From Pseudomonas sp. SCA2728.1_7 (lineage in GTDB: Bacteria; Pseudomonadota; Gammaproteobacteria; Pseudomonadales; Pseudomonadaceae), in contig NZ_CP073104.1 in assembly GCF_018138145.1 (NCBI RefSeq), positions 4,407,001 to 4,471,000 on the forward strand: 64,000 bases of DNA, read 5' to 3'. The position numbers and the translations under genes are program-made. Position 1 is the first letter of the stretch. Every line of letters begins with the position of its first letter. Shown here piece by piece: positions 48,574 to 57,364 of the stretch. The notes under the pieces are model-generated. The model ran no database searches and was not told where the DNA came from. It saw only the letters and a list, made by a program, of their open reading frames with translations.

Positions 48574-49026
48574 TCAAGGCTTGAGCGCAATCACCGCAGC
48601 CCACTGCTCCGGCGTCACCGGCATCACCGACAATCTTGATCCCTTCTGTACCAACGGCATCTCCGCCAGCGCCGTCTGCTGCTTCAGATAATCCAGCTTC
48701 AACACCCGGGTAAACGTCTCGACGTGTTCAACGTCAATCGCACTCCACGCGTTCTTCTCCTGCGTAGCCTTCGGATCGAAGTAATGACTCTCCGGCTCCA
48801 GTGCGGTGGGATCCGGGTACGCCGCTTCGATTATTTTGCCGATCCCGGCAATCCCTGGCTCCGGGCAGCTGGAATGATAGAAAAAGAACTCATCGCCCAC
48901 CGCCATCGCGCGCAGGAAGTTGCGTGCCTGATAGTTGCGAACCCCGTCCCAGCGCGCTTTGCCGAGTTTTTCCAGACCTTTGATCGAGAGTTCGTCGGGC
49001 TCGGACTTCATCAGCCAATAGGCCAT
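48574..49026 (-). CDS. EVE domain protein (THYN1-like)
   Basis: A 150-residue cytoplasmic protein consisting of a single EVE domain, a PUA-like fold related to YTH/ASCH domains that read modified bases. MAYWLMKSEPDELSIKGLEK, WDGVRNYQARNFLRAM, GDEFFFYHSS and GIAGIGKIIEAAYPDPT are the canonical blocks; the aromatic cage residues appear intact. Biological role in bacteria not established. Confidence 0.92.
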   Translation of the reverse strand: MAYWLMKSEPDELSIKGLEKLGKARWDGVRNYQARNFLRAMAVGDEFFFYHSSCPEPGIAGIGKIIEAAYPDPTALEPESHYFDPKATQEKNAWSAIDVEHVETFTRVLKLDYLKQQTALAEMPLVQKGSRLSVMPVTPEQWAAVIALKP

Positions 49027-49224
49027 GGTTTTTTGCTCCTGAAACGGTCATTGGGCAGGTTGTCGGGCAATTTTATGACAAACCGACAGTCGGTTGACGT
49101 CAGCGTTTGCGCGCAGGTTCACGTTGTCGCAAAATGCCGGCCTTTAAAGCTTGACGCTGCTGCACGGCCTACAAACGGAAACCGCTGCTGTCATCGTGAT
49201 GATGTGCCTTGAGGGGGGCAATCG

Positions 49225-49380
49225 ATGAAACGCAAACCGGATTTACTATGGACTTTGGTAATTTTGTTTGGCCTGGGCGTCGTGACCACCGGTTACGCGC
49301 AAAGCCTGTGGGCGAACAAGGCCGACGCGCCGATTGAAGTTGCACAGCAAGTACAACAGTCGACAGCCTTCAAGCGCTGA
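49225..49380 (+). CDS. 51-residue single-pass membrane peptide
   Basis: ATG at 49225 behind GAGGGG. The product starts MKRKPDLLWTLVILFGLGVV: four basic/polar residues, then one membrane segment (about 8-24), followed by a polar C-terminal part of about 27 residues rich in Gln and Ala that ends in FKR. Composition and ribosome site argue for a real small protein; I know it only as a Pseudomonas hypothetical. It converges on ygfA, 36 bases apart. Confidence 0.7.
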   Translation: MKRKPDLLWTLVILFGLGVVTTGYAQSLWANKADAPIEVAQQVQQSTAFKR

Positions 49381-49416
49381 AACTGCTTTCCCGACGCCGC
49401 TGATCTGCGCGGCGTC

Positions 49417-50022
49417 CTATCCTGCGAAATACCACGCCTTGTCGCTGACCGTGCCTTGTAACGGTACATCCCAGCTCGCCTGCGCCAATCGCTCGACCTT
49501 CTGACACTCATGGGCCAGCCCCAGCAACGTCGGCTTGCGCCAGTTTTTGCGTCGAGCCAGATACGCCAGACTGCGATCATAGAAACCGCCACCCATCCCC
49601 AGGCGTCCGCCGACATCGTCAAACCCTACCAACGGCAACAACACCAGATCCAGTGCCCAGACCTTGCGTTGCTGCGCCAGATTGGCGCGCGGCTCGAGAA
49701 TGCGGAAGCGATTGGGTTTGAGTTTCTCGCCGGGACGAATCCGCTGGAAAACCATCTTGGTTCGCGGCCAGGCGCTGAGCACCGGCAGGTACGTCGCCTT
49801 GCCCCGACGCTGTGCTTCACGCAACAGCAGGCGCGGATCGATTTCACCGTCGGTGGGTAAATATAGAGAGATATGTCTGGCCCGGCGAAAATGCGGGTCT
49901 TGCGCCAATTGCCGGTACAGGCCTTTGGCAGCCTCGCGTTGTTCGCTTTTGCTCAGCGAACGGCGCGCCTTGCGCAGCAGGCGGCGGAGTTGCGGGCGGG
50001 GCAGTAGCGCGGGTTCGGTCAT
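49417..50022 (-). CDS. ygfA: 5-formyltetrahydrofolate cyclo-ligase
   Basis: Converts 5-formyl-THF to 5,10-methenyl-THF, ATP-dependent. 201 residues; LRRLLRKARRSLSKSEQREA at the N-terminus, LYLPTDGEIDPRLLL in the middle, and the ATP-binding GGRLGMGGGFYDRSLAYL at about 138-155. It lies directly downstream of 6S RNA, the arrangement known from E. coli and Pseudomonas, where ssrS and ygfA are co-transcribed. 5-formyl-THF inhibits the glycine/serine enzymes; gcvTHP lies 9 kb away. Confidence 0.94.
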   Translation of the reverse strand: MTEPALLPRPQLRRLLRKARRSLSKSEQREAAKGLYRQLAQDPHFRRARHISLYLPTDGEIDPRLLLREAQRRGKATYLPVLSAWPRTKMVFQRIRPGEKLKPNRFRILEPRANLAQQRKVWALDLVLLPLVGFDDVGGRLGMGGGFYDRSLAYLARRKNWRKPTLLGLAHECQKVERLAQASWDVPLQGTVSDKAWYFAG

Positions 50023-50100
50023 GGTTCGGCTTCGGCAGGTTGGACGAAAACGTACGCATAAAAAATCCGATGGCGGTTTTCACCGACATCGGATTCGAAT

Positions 50101-50279
50101 CAGGCTCCCCGGATGAACCGCTGTCAACTTAGCCCTTGAACCCGAAAGTTCAAGGTGGAAGATGCAGTAGACTTTAAGGCTTTCCGTCTAGCGGACATGC
50201 ACACCAGCCCAACGTGCAACTTCCAGGGTAGTGCGAATCGGCTCAGGGACATCGTCAACTGGCAAGCACCCCAGGGAGT
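50101..50279 (-). ncRNA. ssrS: 6S RNA (SsrS)
   Basis: The minus-strand sequence from about 50279 to 50101 closely resembles Pseudomonas 6S RNA, including GTGCTTGCCAG near the 5' end, GGTTGCACG-like TGCACGTTGGGCTGGTGTGC and ACTTTCGGGTTCAAGGGC. The two ends can pair (CTCCC with GGGAG) to form the closing stem around the large central bubble that mimics open promoter DNA and traps sigma-70 polymerase. A -10 TATACT lies just upstream (50291-50286). Position between zapA and ygfA is the classical one. Ends are estimated to within a few bases. Confidence 0.9.
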
Positions 50280-50310
50280 GCCGCGAGTATACCGCAAGCG
50301 GCCAGTCGAA

Positions 50311-50628
50311 TCAGCCCTTGGTGGTGTTCTGATCGTCGGCCAGCACCAGATCGACACGATCGAGCAAGTCACGCACCTGTTCGCGGGTCGAGCCGCTGGC
50401 CTGGATATCCGGGCGCTCTTCTTTGTGCAAGAGGTCATGGGTGATGTTCAGCGCGGCCATCACAGCAATGCGATCGGCACCGATGACTTTGCCGCTGCTG
50501 CGGATTTCGCGCATCTTGCCATCGAGGTAGCGCGCGGCGCTGACCAGATTGCTGCGTTCTTCCTGCGGGCAGATGATCGAATACTCTTTGTCGAGGATCT
50601 GCACGGTGACGCTATTGCTTGAACTCAT
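50311..50628 (-). CDS. zapA: Cell division protein ZapA
   Basis: A 105-residue FtsZ-ring stabiliser: beta-rich head (SNSVTVQILDKEYSIICPQE) and a C-terminal coiled coil (LDGKMREIRSSG, DRIAVMAALNITHDLL). It overlaps the upstream small coiled-coil gene by four bases (ATGA) and is followed by 6S RNA. Confidence 0.95.
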   Translation of the reverse strand: MSSSNSVTVQILDKEYSIICPQEERSNLVSAARYLDGKMREIRSSGKVIGADRIAVMAALNITHDLLHKEERPDIQASGSTREQVRDLLDRVDLVLADDQNTTKG

Positions 50629-50834
50629 GAGTCTTGCTCCAGGGCCTTGAGGCGCGAAATCATCGATTCGACCTTACGCCGGGCGATTTCGTTTTTTTCA
50701 ATGAGGTGAGCGCGTTCCTCGCGCCAGGTTTTTTCCTGAGCTAGTAAGAGTGCGTTTTGACTCTTTAGTTGCTCGACTCGGCCAATCAGCAGTTCGAGTC
50801 TGGCCATCAGCGCTTGCAGGTCGGTGTCTTCCAT
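50625..50834 (-). CDS. ZapB-like coiled-coil protein (TIGR02449)
   Basis: A 69-residue protein from ATG 50834 (MEDTDLQALMARLELLIGRV); a longer frame is open upstream but 69 residues fits the TIGR02449 family. It is nearly all coiled coil (heptads with Leu/Ile at a and d), like ZapB. It sits in an operon with zapA, four bases overlap, so it probably acts with ZapA in division. Divergent from ygfB. Confidence 0.88.
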   Translation of the reverse strand: MEDTDLQALMARLELLIGRVEQLKSQNALLLAQEKTWREERAHLIEKNEIARRKVESMISRLKALEQDS

Positions 50835-50964
50835 TGTGTCCACTGGGTCGGAGTCTGTCTGATGGGATAGCTGGCGGACAGCCTTTAATAGTCTTGGCGA
50901 GTCTGTCGATGTAGGATACAAGGCCTTCATTCTAGACATAGCGCCGTCTGGCGCCTAGCTGCCC

Positions 50965-51525
50965 ATGACCATTGCGAATTCCCCTTACAAAGCCTTTGCC
51001 ACCCTGCTGACCTCCAGCGGCCACAACGTTTCGCCTGCCGAACTGCACGGCGTGCTGCTCGGGCGCAGTTGCGCCGGTGCCGGCTTCGATAACGAAGGCT
51101 GGCTGATCGACGCCGCCGAACTGCTCGAAGGCGACATCCAGGACACCGTCCGCAACGCCCTGATCGGCCTGCAAGAGATGGTCAAAGGCGAGCTGACCGG
51201 CGACGATGTCACTGTCGTTCTGCTGCTGCCGACCGATGACGCGCCACTGGCCGACCGCGCCGCTGCACTGGGCGAGTGGTGCCAGGGCTTCCTCAGCGGT
51301 TTCGGCCTGAACTGCCGCGACAGCAGCATGCTCAGCACTGAAGCCACCGAAGTGCTGCAGGATCTGGCCGCCATTTCTCAGGTGCAAGATGCCCTGGAAG
51401 AATCCGAAGACGGCGAGACCGACTACATGGAAGTCATGGAATACCTGCGAGTTGCGCCGCTGCTGCTGTTCTCGGAAACCAAGAAAGCCAACGTGCCGCC
51501 AGCCGCCAAGCCGTCGCTGCATTAA
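50965..51525 (+). CDS. ygfB: UPF0149 family protein YgfB
   Basis: A 186-residue helical, acidic cytoplasmic protein ([47 protein letters not shown]). YgfB is linked in P. aeruginosa to repression of ampDh3 and beta-lactam tolerance (recalled). It forms the start of a ygfB-pepP-ubiH-ubiI transcription unit with short gaps, conserved in gammaproteobacteria. Confidence 0.92.
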   Translation: MTIANSPYKAFATLLTSSGHNVSPAELHGVLLGRSCAGAGFDNEGWLIDAAELLEGDIQDTVRNALIGLQEMVKGELTGDDVTVVLLLPTDDAPLADRAAALGEWCQGFLSGFGLNCRDSSMLSTEATEVLQDLAAISQVQDALEESEDGETDYMEVMEYLRVAPLLLFSETKKANVPPAAKPSLH

Positions 51526-51552
51526 TCGCGTGCCAGGGAAAGCCATCTGCCC

Positions 51553-52887
51553 ATGACCCATATCCCGAAAGCGGAATACAGCCGTCGCCGCAAGGCCCTG
51601 ATGGCGCAGATGGAACCCAACAGCATCGCGATCCTGCCCGCCGCCGCGGTGGCCATTCGCAACCGCGACGTCGAGCACGTCTATCGGCAGGACAGCGACT
51701 TCCAGTACCTCAGTGGTTTTCCCGAGCCGCAGGCTGTCATCGTCCTTATGCCCGGCCGTGAGCATGGCGAGTACGTGCTGTTCTGTCGTGAACGCAACGC
51801 CGAACGCGAGTTGTGGGACGGCTTGCGCGCAGGCCAGGAAGGCGCGATCCGCGACTTCGGTGCCGACGACGCCTTTCCGATTACCGACATCGACGACATT
51901 CTCCCGGGCCTGATCGAAGGCCGTGACCGGGTGTATTCGGCGATGGGCAGCAACCCCGAATTCGATCGTCACCTGATGGACTGGATCAACGTGATCCGCT
52001 CCAAGGCGCACCTCGGTGCCCAGCCGCCGAACGAATTCGTTGCCCTGGATCATCTGCTGCACGACATGCGCCTGTATAAATCGGCGGCAGAAGTGAAGGT
52101 GATGCGCGAAGCCGCACGGATTTCGGCGCAGGCGCATATTCGCGCGATGCAGGCCAGTCGGGCCGGGCTTTACGAGTACAGCCTCGAAGCCGAGCTCGAT
52201 TACGAATTCCGCAAGGGCGGAGCGAAGATGCCGGCCTACGGCTCGATCGTCGCCGCCGGGCGCAACAGCTGCATCCTGCATTACCAGCAGAATGACGCGC
52301 TGCTCAAGGACGGTGATCTGGTGCTGATCGACGCTGGCTGCGAGATTGATTGCTACGCCAGCGACATCACCCGCACCTGGCCGGTCAACGGCAAGTTTTC
52401 GCCGGAGCAGAAAGCGATCTACGAATTGGTATTGGCCTCGCAGGAAGCCGCATTCGCCGAAATCGCCCCGAACAAGCATTGGAATCAGGCACATGAAGCC
52501 ACGGTTCGGGTGATCACCACAGGCTTGGTGAAACTCGGATTGCTGCAAGGCGAAGTCGACGAATTGATCGCCAGCGAAGCCTATAAAGCGTTTTACATGC
52601 ACCGCGCCGGCCACTGGCTGGGTATGGATGTGCATGACGTCGGCGAGTACAAGGTCGGCGGCGAATGGCGCGTGCTGGAAGTCGGCATGGCGCTGACCGT
52701 GGAGCCGGGCATTTATATCGCCCCGGACAATCAGAACGTCGCGAAGAAATGGCGCGGCATTGGCGTGCGCATCGAGGACGACGTGGTGGTGACCAAAACG
52801 GGCTGTGAAATCCTCACCAGCGGCGTGCCGAAAACCGTCGCAGAAATCGAAGCGCTGATGGCGCAAGCAAGGACCCACGCGGCATGA
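51553..52887 (+). CDS. pepP: Xaa-Pro aminopeptidase
   Basis: Cytoplasmic metallo-aminopeptidase releasing N-terminal residues before proline. 444 residues: N-terminal creatinase-like domain (RRRKALMAQMEPNSIAILPA) and the pita-bread catalytic domain. Metal ligands are present: two Asp in LIDAGCEIDCYASDITRTW, His in MHRAGHWLGMDVHDVG, Glu in TVEPGIYIAPDN and Glu in GVRIEDDVVVT. It overlaps ubiH by four bases (ATGA). Confidence 0.96.
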   Translation: MTHIPKAEYSRRRKALMAQMEPNSIAILPAAAVAIRNRDVEHVYRQDSDFQYLSGFPEPQAVIVLMPGREHGEYVLFCRERNAERELWDGLRAGQEGAIRDFGADDAFPITDIDDILPGLIEGRDRVYSAMGSNPEFDRHLMDWINVIRSKAHLGAQPPNEFVALDHLLHDMRLYKSAAEVKVMREAARISAQAHIRAMQASRAGLYEYSLEAELDYEFRKGGAKMPAYGSIVAAGRNSCILHYQQNDALLKDGDLVLIDAGCEIDCYASDITRTWPVNGKFSPEQKAIYELVLASQEAAFAEIAPNKHWNQAHEATVRVITTGLVKLGLLQGEVDELIASEAYKAFYMHRAGHWLGMDVHDVGEYKVGGEWRVLEVGMALTVEPGIYIAPDNQNVAKKWRGIGVRIEDDVVVTKTGCEILTSGVPKTVAEIEALMAQARTHAA

Positions 52888-54071
52888 GTCGAGTCAATCT
52901 GGCAATCATCGGTGGCGGTCTGGTCGGCGCCAGTCTGGCGTTGGCCTTGCAGGCCGGAGCCAAGGCGCGTGGCTGGAAGATCGTGCTGATCGAACCGTTC
53001 GCTCCCGGTGACAGTTGGCAGCCGAGCTACGACGCACGTTCCTCGGCGTTGTCCTTCGGCTCGCGACAGATCTATCAACGCTTGGGCGTGTGGCAGGAAA
53101 TCTCCCGCCGTGCCGAGCCGATCAAACAGATTCACGTTTCCGACCGTGGCCGCTTCTCCACCGCGCGCTTGTCGGCGATGGAAGAGGGCGTGCCGGCACT
53201 CGGTTACGTGGTGGAAAACGCCTGGCTCGGTCAGTGCCTGTGGCAGCACGTCGACAAAGACGTGATCAGCTGGCGCTGCCCGGCGGAAGTCACGCGCATG
53301 GAACCGCTGCCCGACGGCTATCGCCTGACCCTCAATGATGAAACCACCCTTGAATGCGACCTCGCGGTACTCGCCGATGGCGGTCGCTCCGGGCTGCGCG
53401 AGCAGTTGGGCATCAACGTGCGCAAGCGTCCGTACAACCAGAGCGCGCTGATCGCCAACATCACCCCGAGCGAAGCGCACAACGGCATGGCCTTCGAGCG
53501 CTTCACCGACGAAGGGCCGATGGCGCTGCTGCCACTGCCGGAAAACCGCTGCGCTTTGGTCTGGACCCGTTTGGGTATGGACGCGCAGCGCTTGGCCGAT
53601 CTGAGCGAGCGCGATTTCCTCAGCGAATTGCAGGGCGTGTTCGGCTACCGCCTCGGCACGCTGAAACAGGTCGGCGCACGGCATTTGTATCCGCTGACGC
53701 TGGTCGAGGCCGAAGAACAAGTGCGCTCGCATCTGGCCGTGCTCGGCAATGCGGCGCACAGCCTGCACCCGATTGCCGGGCAGGGTTTCAATCTGTCGCT
53801 GCGTGATGCCGATGCCTTGGCGGCTGCGCTGTTGGCCAGCGATAAACCGCTCGGCGACCTCGCCACGTTGCAGACGTATCGCGAGCGTCAGCGTCTCGAT
53901 CAGGATCTCACCGTCGGTTTCTCCGATCAGGTCACGCGCCTGTTCGGCAGCACGCAACCGCTGGTTTCGCTGGGGCGCAACATCGGCCTGCTCGGCCTTG
54001 ATCTGCTGCCACCGGCCAAGCGCTGGTTTGCCCGTCAGGCCATGGGTTTGGGAACACGACCGGATGCTTAA
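52884..54071 (+). CDS. ubiH: 2-octaprenyl-6-methoxyphenol hydroxylase
   Basis: FAD monooxygenase of aerobic ubiquinone synthesis. 395 residues: GGGLVGASLALAL dinucleotide fold (about 10-22), the DG motif VLADGGRSGLREQLG (about 160-174) and the second FAD motif LGNAAHSLHPIAGQGFNLSL (about 287-306). Located after pepP as in E. coli pepP-ubiH-ubiI. It overlaps the DUF4442 gene by eight bases. Confidence 0.94.
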   Translation: MSRVNLAIIGGGLVGASLALALQAGAKARGWKIVLIEPFAPGDSWQPSYDARSSALSFGSRQIYQRLGVWQEISRRAEPIKQIHVSDRGRFSTARLSAMEEGVPALGYVVENAWLGQCLWQHVDKDVISWRCPAEVTRMEPLPDGYRLTLNDETTLECDLAVLADGGRSGLREQLGINVRKRPYNQSALIANITPSEAHNGMAFERFTDEGPMALLPLPENRCALVWTRLGMDAQRLADLSERDFLSELQGVFGYRLGTLKQVGARHLYPLTLVEAEEQVRSHLAVLGNAAHSLHPIAGQGFNLSLRDADALAAALLASDKPLGDLATLQTYRERQRLDQDLTVGFSDQVTRLFGSTQPLVSLGRNIGLLGLDLLPPAKRWFARQAMGLGTRPDA

Positions 54072-54549
54072 GTGGTTAAGCGGCAAATTCGGTAAAGCAC
54101 GATTGATGCGCTGGGTGATGACGTTCTACCCGCCGTACCTCGGCGCCGGTGTTCGGGTTCGGCACATCAGCGATGACTTTCGCGATGTGCAGGTGTCGAT
54201 GGGCCTGGGCTGGTACAACCGCAACTACGTCGGCACGCAGTTTGGCGGCAGTCTGTATTCAATGGTCGATCCGTTTTTCATGCTGATGCTCATGGAAAAC
54301 CTCGGTTCGCGCTACATCGTCTGGGACAAGGCTGCCGACATCGATTTCATCGCACCGGGCAAAGGCCCGGTGTTCGCCCGCTTCACTATCGACGAGACCT
54401 TGCTCGCCGAAATCCGCCGGCAGACCGCCGATGGCGAGAAATACCTGCCGCAGTTGCAGGTCGACATTCATGACGGCGCCGGCAATCTGGTGGCGCGGGT
54501 CGGAAAAACCCTTTACGTGCGGCTCAAGCCGCAAGCGAGACAGGCTTAA
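54064..54549 (+). CDS. DUF4442 (hotdog thioesterase-like) protein
   Basis: A 161-residue protein of the DUF4442 family, which has a hotdog fold related to acyl-CoA thioesterases (LGWYNRNYVGTQFGGSLYSM and FMLMLMENLGSRYIVWDKAA). The ATG at 54064 lies inside the end of ubiH, and ubiI follows after three bases, so all three are translationally linked. Enzyme activity is not shown; the tight insertion between two ubiquinone hydroxylases suggests a lipid or quinone-related role, which is inference only. Confidence 0.85.
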   Translation: MLKWLSGKFGKARLMRWVMTFYPPYLGAGVRVRHISDDFRDVQVSMGLGWYNRNYVGTQFGGSLYSMVDPFFMLMLMENLGSRYIVWDKAADIDFIAPGKGPVFARFTIDETLLAEIRRQTADGEKYLPQLQVDIHDGAGNLVARVGKTLYVRLKPQARQA

Positions 54550-54552
54550 AGC

Positions 54553-55776
54553 ATGGAAATGCGCGCAGATCTGCTGATTGTCGGAGCCGGAATGGTCGGC
54601 AGCGCTTTGGCGTTGGCGTTGCAGGACAGCGGCCTCGAAGTCCTGCTGCTCGACGGCAGCCCGTTGAGCGTCAAACCCTTCGACGCCGAAGCCGCTTTTG
54701 AGCCGCGAGTGAGTGCCTTGTCGGCAGCCAGCCAGCGCATTCTTGAACGCCTCGGCGTGTGGGAAGGCATCGCCAAACGCCGCAGCAGTCCATACACCGA
54801 CATGCACGTCTGGGACGGCAGCGGCACCGGGCAGATTCATTTCTCGGCGAGCAGTGTGCACGCCGAGGTGCTGGGGCATATCGTCGAAAACCGTGTGGTG
54901 CAGGACGCCTTGCTCGACCGTCTGCACGATTGCGATCTGGGCATGCTGGCCAATGCGCGGCTGGAGCAGATGCGCCGCTCCGGCGATGACTGGCTGCTGA
55001 CGTTGGCTGACTGTCGGCAGTTGCGCGCGCCGCTGGTGATTGCCGCTGACGGTGCCAACTCGGCAGTGCGCCGTCTGACCGGTGTGGCGACGCGTGAGTG
55101 GGATTACCTGCATCACGCCATCGTTACCAGCGTGCGCAGCAGCAAATCGCACCAGATGACCGCGTGGCAGCGCTTTACCGATCACGGGCCGCTGGCGTTT
55201 TTGCCGCTGGAGCGTGATGGTCAGCAGGATTGGTGTTCGATCGTCTGGTCGACCACCCCGAGTGAGGCCGAGCGCTTGATGGCGCTGGACGAAGCGGATT
55301 TCTGCCGTGAGCTGGAGCGTGCCTTTGAAGGGCGACTCGGCGAAGTGATCAGTGCCGATCCACGCCTGTGCGTGCCGCTGCGTCAGCGTCATGCCAAGCG
55401 TTACGTGGCCGAAGGGCTGGCGCTGATCGGCGATGCGGCGCACACCATTCACCCGTTGGCGGGGCAGGGCGTAAACCTGGGTTTCCTCGATGCGGCGGTG
55501 TTGGCGGAAGTGCTGTTGCAGGCGGCGGAGCGCGGTGAGCGTTTGGCCGATGTGAAGGTGTTGAGCCGTTACGAGCGTCGGCGCATGCCGCATAACTTGG
55601 CGTTGATGGCGGCGATGGAAGGGTTTGAGCGGTTGTTTCAGGCGGATCCGTTGCCGGTGCGTTGGTTGAGGAATGCCGGGTTGAAGCTGGTGGAGCAGAT
55701 GCCCGAAGCGAAGGCGCTTTTTGTGCGTGAAGCACTCGGATTGACCGGTGATCTTCCGGCCCTCGCCAAGCCTTGA
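54553..55776 (+). CDS. ubiI: UbiH/UbiI-family FAD-dependent hydroxylase
   Basis: A 407-residue monooxygenase paralogous to ubiH: VGAGMVGSALALALQDSGLE (about 10-29), the DG motif IAADGANSAVRRLTG and ALIGDAAHTIHPLAGQGVNL (about 291-310). By position (after pepP-ubiH) it is the VisC/UbiI-type hydroxylase for the C5 position; UbiF-type activity cannot be excluded from sequence. End of the ygfB-pepP-ubiH unit, followed by a REP pair. Confidence 0.9.
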   Translation: MEMRADLLIVGAGMVGSALALALQDSGLEVLLLDGSPLSVKPFDAEAAFEPRVSALSAASQRILERLGVWEGIAKRRSSPYTDMHVWDGSGTGQIHFSASSVHAEVLGHIVENRVVQDALLDRLHDCDLGMLANARLEQMRRSGDDWLLTLADCRQLRAPLVIAADGANSAVRRLTGVATREWDYLHHAIVTSVRSSKSHQMTAWQRFTDHGPLAFLPLERDGQQDWCSIVWSTTPSEAERLMALDEADFCRELERAFEGRLGEVISADPRLCVPLRQRHAKRYVAEGLALIGDAAHTIHPLAGQGVNLGFLDAAVLAEVLLQAAERGERLADVKVLSRYERRRMPHNLALMAAMEGFERLFQADPLPVRWLRNAGLKLVEQMPEAKALFVREALGLTGDLPALAKP

Positions 55777-55800
55777 TCTTTTCGTTGCTGCTGATGGCCT

Positions 55801-55867
55801 CATCGCGAGCAGGCTCACTCCTACAGGGGATCGCATTTCAAATGTAGGAGTGAGCCTGCTCGCGATG
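55801..55867. repeat. REP pair, short-spacer class (67 bp)
   Basis: Back-to-back REP copies between ubiI and the iron SBP gene, with a GGGGATCGCATTTCAA-like spacer. Confidence 0.9.
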
Positions 55868-55944
55868 GCGCCCGTCCAGGCACCACAATTTTCAAACTGT
55901 GCAACATCTGGTAACTCCTTCAAAAAGAGTTCGATTGAGGTGGT

Positions 55945-55965
55945 AAATGTGAGTCCTTATCATTT
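55945..55965 (+). promoter_or_regulatory. Candidate Fur box upstream of the iron transporter
   Basis: AAATGTGAGTCCTTATCATT (+T) resembles the Pseudomonas Fur site (AATGAGAAT...TTATCATT form), 33 bases before the SBP start. Iron uptake function of the downstream genes fits Fur control. Confidence 0.6.
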
Positions 55966-55997
55966 GGCCCACATTTTCCGACCGAGAGACCACTCCC

Positions 55998-57002
55998 ATG
56001 TTGGCACCCAAGCGTCTTCTGACCGCACTGGCCCTGACCCTGATCGGTAGCACAACGGCCCAGGCCGCTGATGAGGTGGTGGTTTACTCGTCGCGCATCG
56101 ATGAACTGATCAAACCGGTCTTCGATGCCTACACCGCCAAGACCGGGGTGAAGATCAAGTTCATCACCGACAAGGAAGCGCCGCTGATGCAGCGCATCAA
56201 GGCCGAGGGTGAAAATGCTACCGCCGACCTGCTGCTCACCGTTGATGCCGGCAACCTCTGGCAGGCCGAGCAGATGGGCATCCTCCAGCCGTTCACTTCG
56301 AAAACCATCGACGCCAACATCCCGCTGCAATATCGCTCGTCCAGCCATGCCTGGACCGGTCTGAGCCTGCGCGCGCGGACCATCGCCTACTCCACCGAAC
56401 GGGTGAAACCGGGCGAACTGACCACCTACGAAGCACTGGCCGACAAGAACTGGGAAGGGCGCCTGTGCCTGCGAACGGCGAAAAAGGTCTACAACCAGTC
56501 GCTGACCGCGACCATGATCGAAGTCCACGGTGCCGAAAAGACCGAGAAGATCCTCAAGGGCTGGGTCAACAACCTCTCCACCGATGTGTTCTCCGATGAC
56601 GTCGCGGTGCTCGAAGCGATCAATGCCGGGCAGTGCGACGTTGGCATCGTCAACACGTACTACTACGGTCGCCTGCACAAGCAGAAGCCGGAGTTGCCGG
56701 TAAAACTGTTCTGGCCGAATCAGGCCGATCGGGGTGTGCATGTCAATCTGTCGGGCATTGGCCTGACCAAGCATGCACCGCACCCGGAAGCGGCGAAGGC
56801 TTTGGTTGAGTGGATGACTACACCTGAGGCGCAGAAGATCTTTGCTGACGTGAACCAGGAATTCCCGGCCAACCCGGCGGTAGCACCTTCGGAAGAAGTG
56901 GCGGCGTGGGGCAAGTTCATTGCCGATACTTTACCGGTGGAAGTGGCGGGCAAGCGTCAGGCTGAGGCGATCCGGATGATGGATCGGGCGGGTTGGAATT
57001 GA
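55998..57002 (+). CDS. Ferric iron ABC transporter substrate-binding protein (HitA/FbpA-like)
   Basis: A 334-residue periplasmic protein with signal peptide ([20 protein letters not shown], cleavage after AQA at about 24). The mature part starts [20 protein letters not shown]; the Fe(III)-binding tyrosines lie in [12 protein letters not shown] (about 217-228). Similar to FbpA/HitA/FutA. A Fur-box-like site precedes it; the permease gene follows after a 360-base repeat region. No ATPase gene is seen here, so that subunit must come from elsewhere. Confidence 0.92.
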   Translation: MLAPKRLLTALALTLIGSTTAQAADEVVVYSSRIDELIKPVFDAYTAKTGVKIKFITDKEAPLMQRIKAEGENATADLLLTVDAGNLWQAEQMGILQPFTSKTIDANIPLQYRSSSHAWTGLSLRARTIAYSTERVKPGELTTYEALADKNWEGRLCLRTAKKVYNQSLTATMIEVHGAEKTEKILKGWVNNLSTDVFSDDVAVLEAINAGQCDVGIVNTYYYGRLHKQKPELPVKLFWPNQADRGVHVNLSGIGLTKHAPHPEAAKALVEWMTTPEAQKIFADVNQEFPANPAVAPSEEVAAWGKFIADTLPVEVAGKRQAEAIRMMDRAGWN

Positions 57003-57364
57003 GTCTGTTCCGATAACGCTGCTCACTTTAGATCGCTGCCCTCACCCCAGCCCTCCCGAAACGTCGGACCGCCCGGAGGGAGAGGGAGCCGACTTGTAGT
57101 GTTTTCGAAACCTGAGTTCGACTCGATATCTCAGGTCGATGTAGCTTGCATGAGCACCTCGGTCAGTCCCCTCTTCCTCTGGGAGAGGGAGTCGATCTAT
57201 GTTGAATTCAAATCCTGAGTTCGACTCGATATCTCAGGTCGGCGTAATTCTCATAAACTACGCGGTCAGTCCCCTCTCCCTCCGGGAGAGGGCTAGGGTG
57301 AGGGCAACAATCCCAACCTGAAATACTCAACCCAAGAACACCCCAATCCCCCAGAGACCCAAAA
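57003..57364. repeat. Composite repeat region between iron SBP and permease genes
   Basis: 361 bases without a gene. From 57039 to 57304 it is an enlarged copy of the 150-bp TIR element of 32612-32761: ends CCCTCACC... and ...GGGTGAGGG; inside, a unit containing GAGTTCGACTCGATATCTCA is duplicated with a 103-base period (57111 and 57214). It separates two genes that should work together, so permease expression may need read-through or its own promoter. Confidence 0.8.

Noticed and set aside
50932..52878. 648-codon open frame on the minus strand
   Set aside because: Antisense to ygfB and pepP, both of which have intact motifs.
57039..57304. Repeats considered as a CRISPR array
   Set aside because: Only two units at a 103-base period, inverted ends and no spacers of uniform size; no cas genes.
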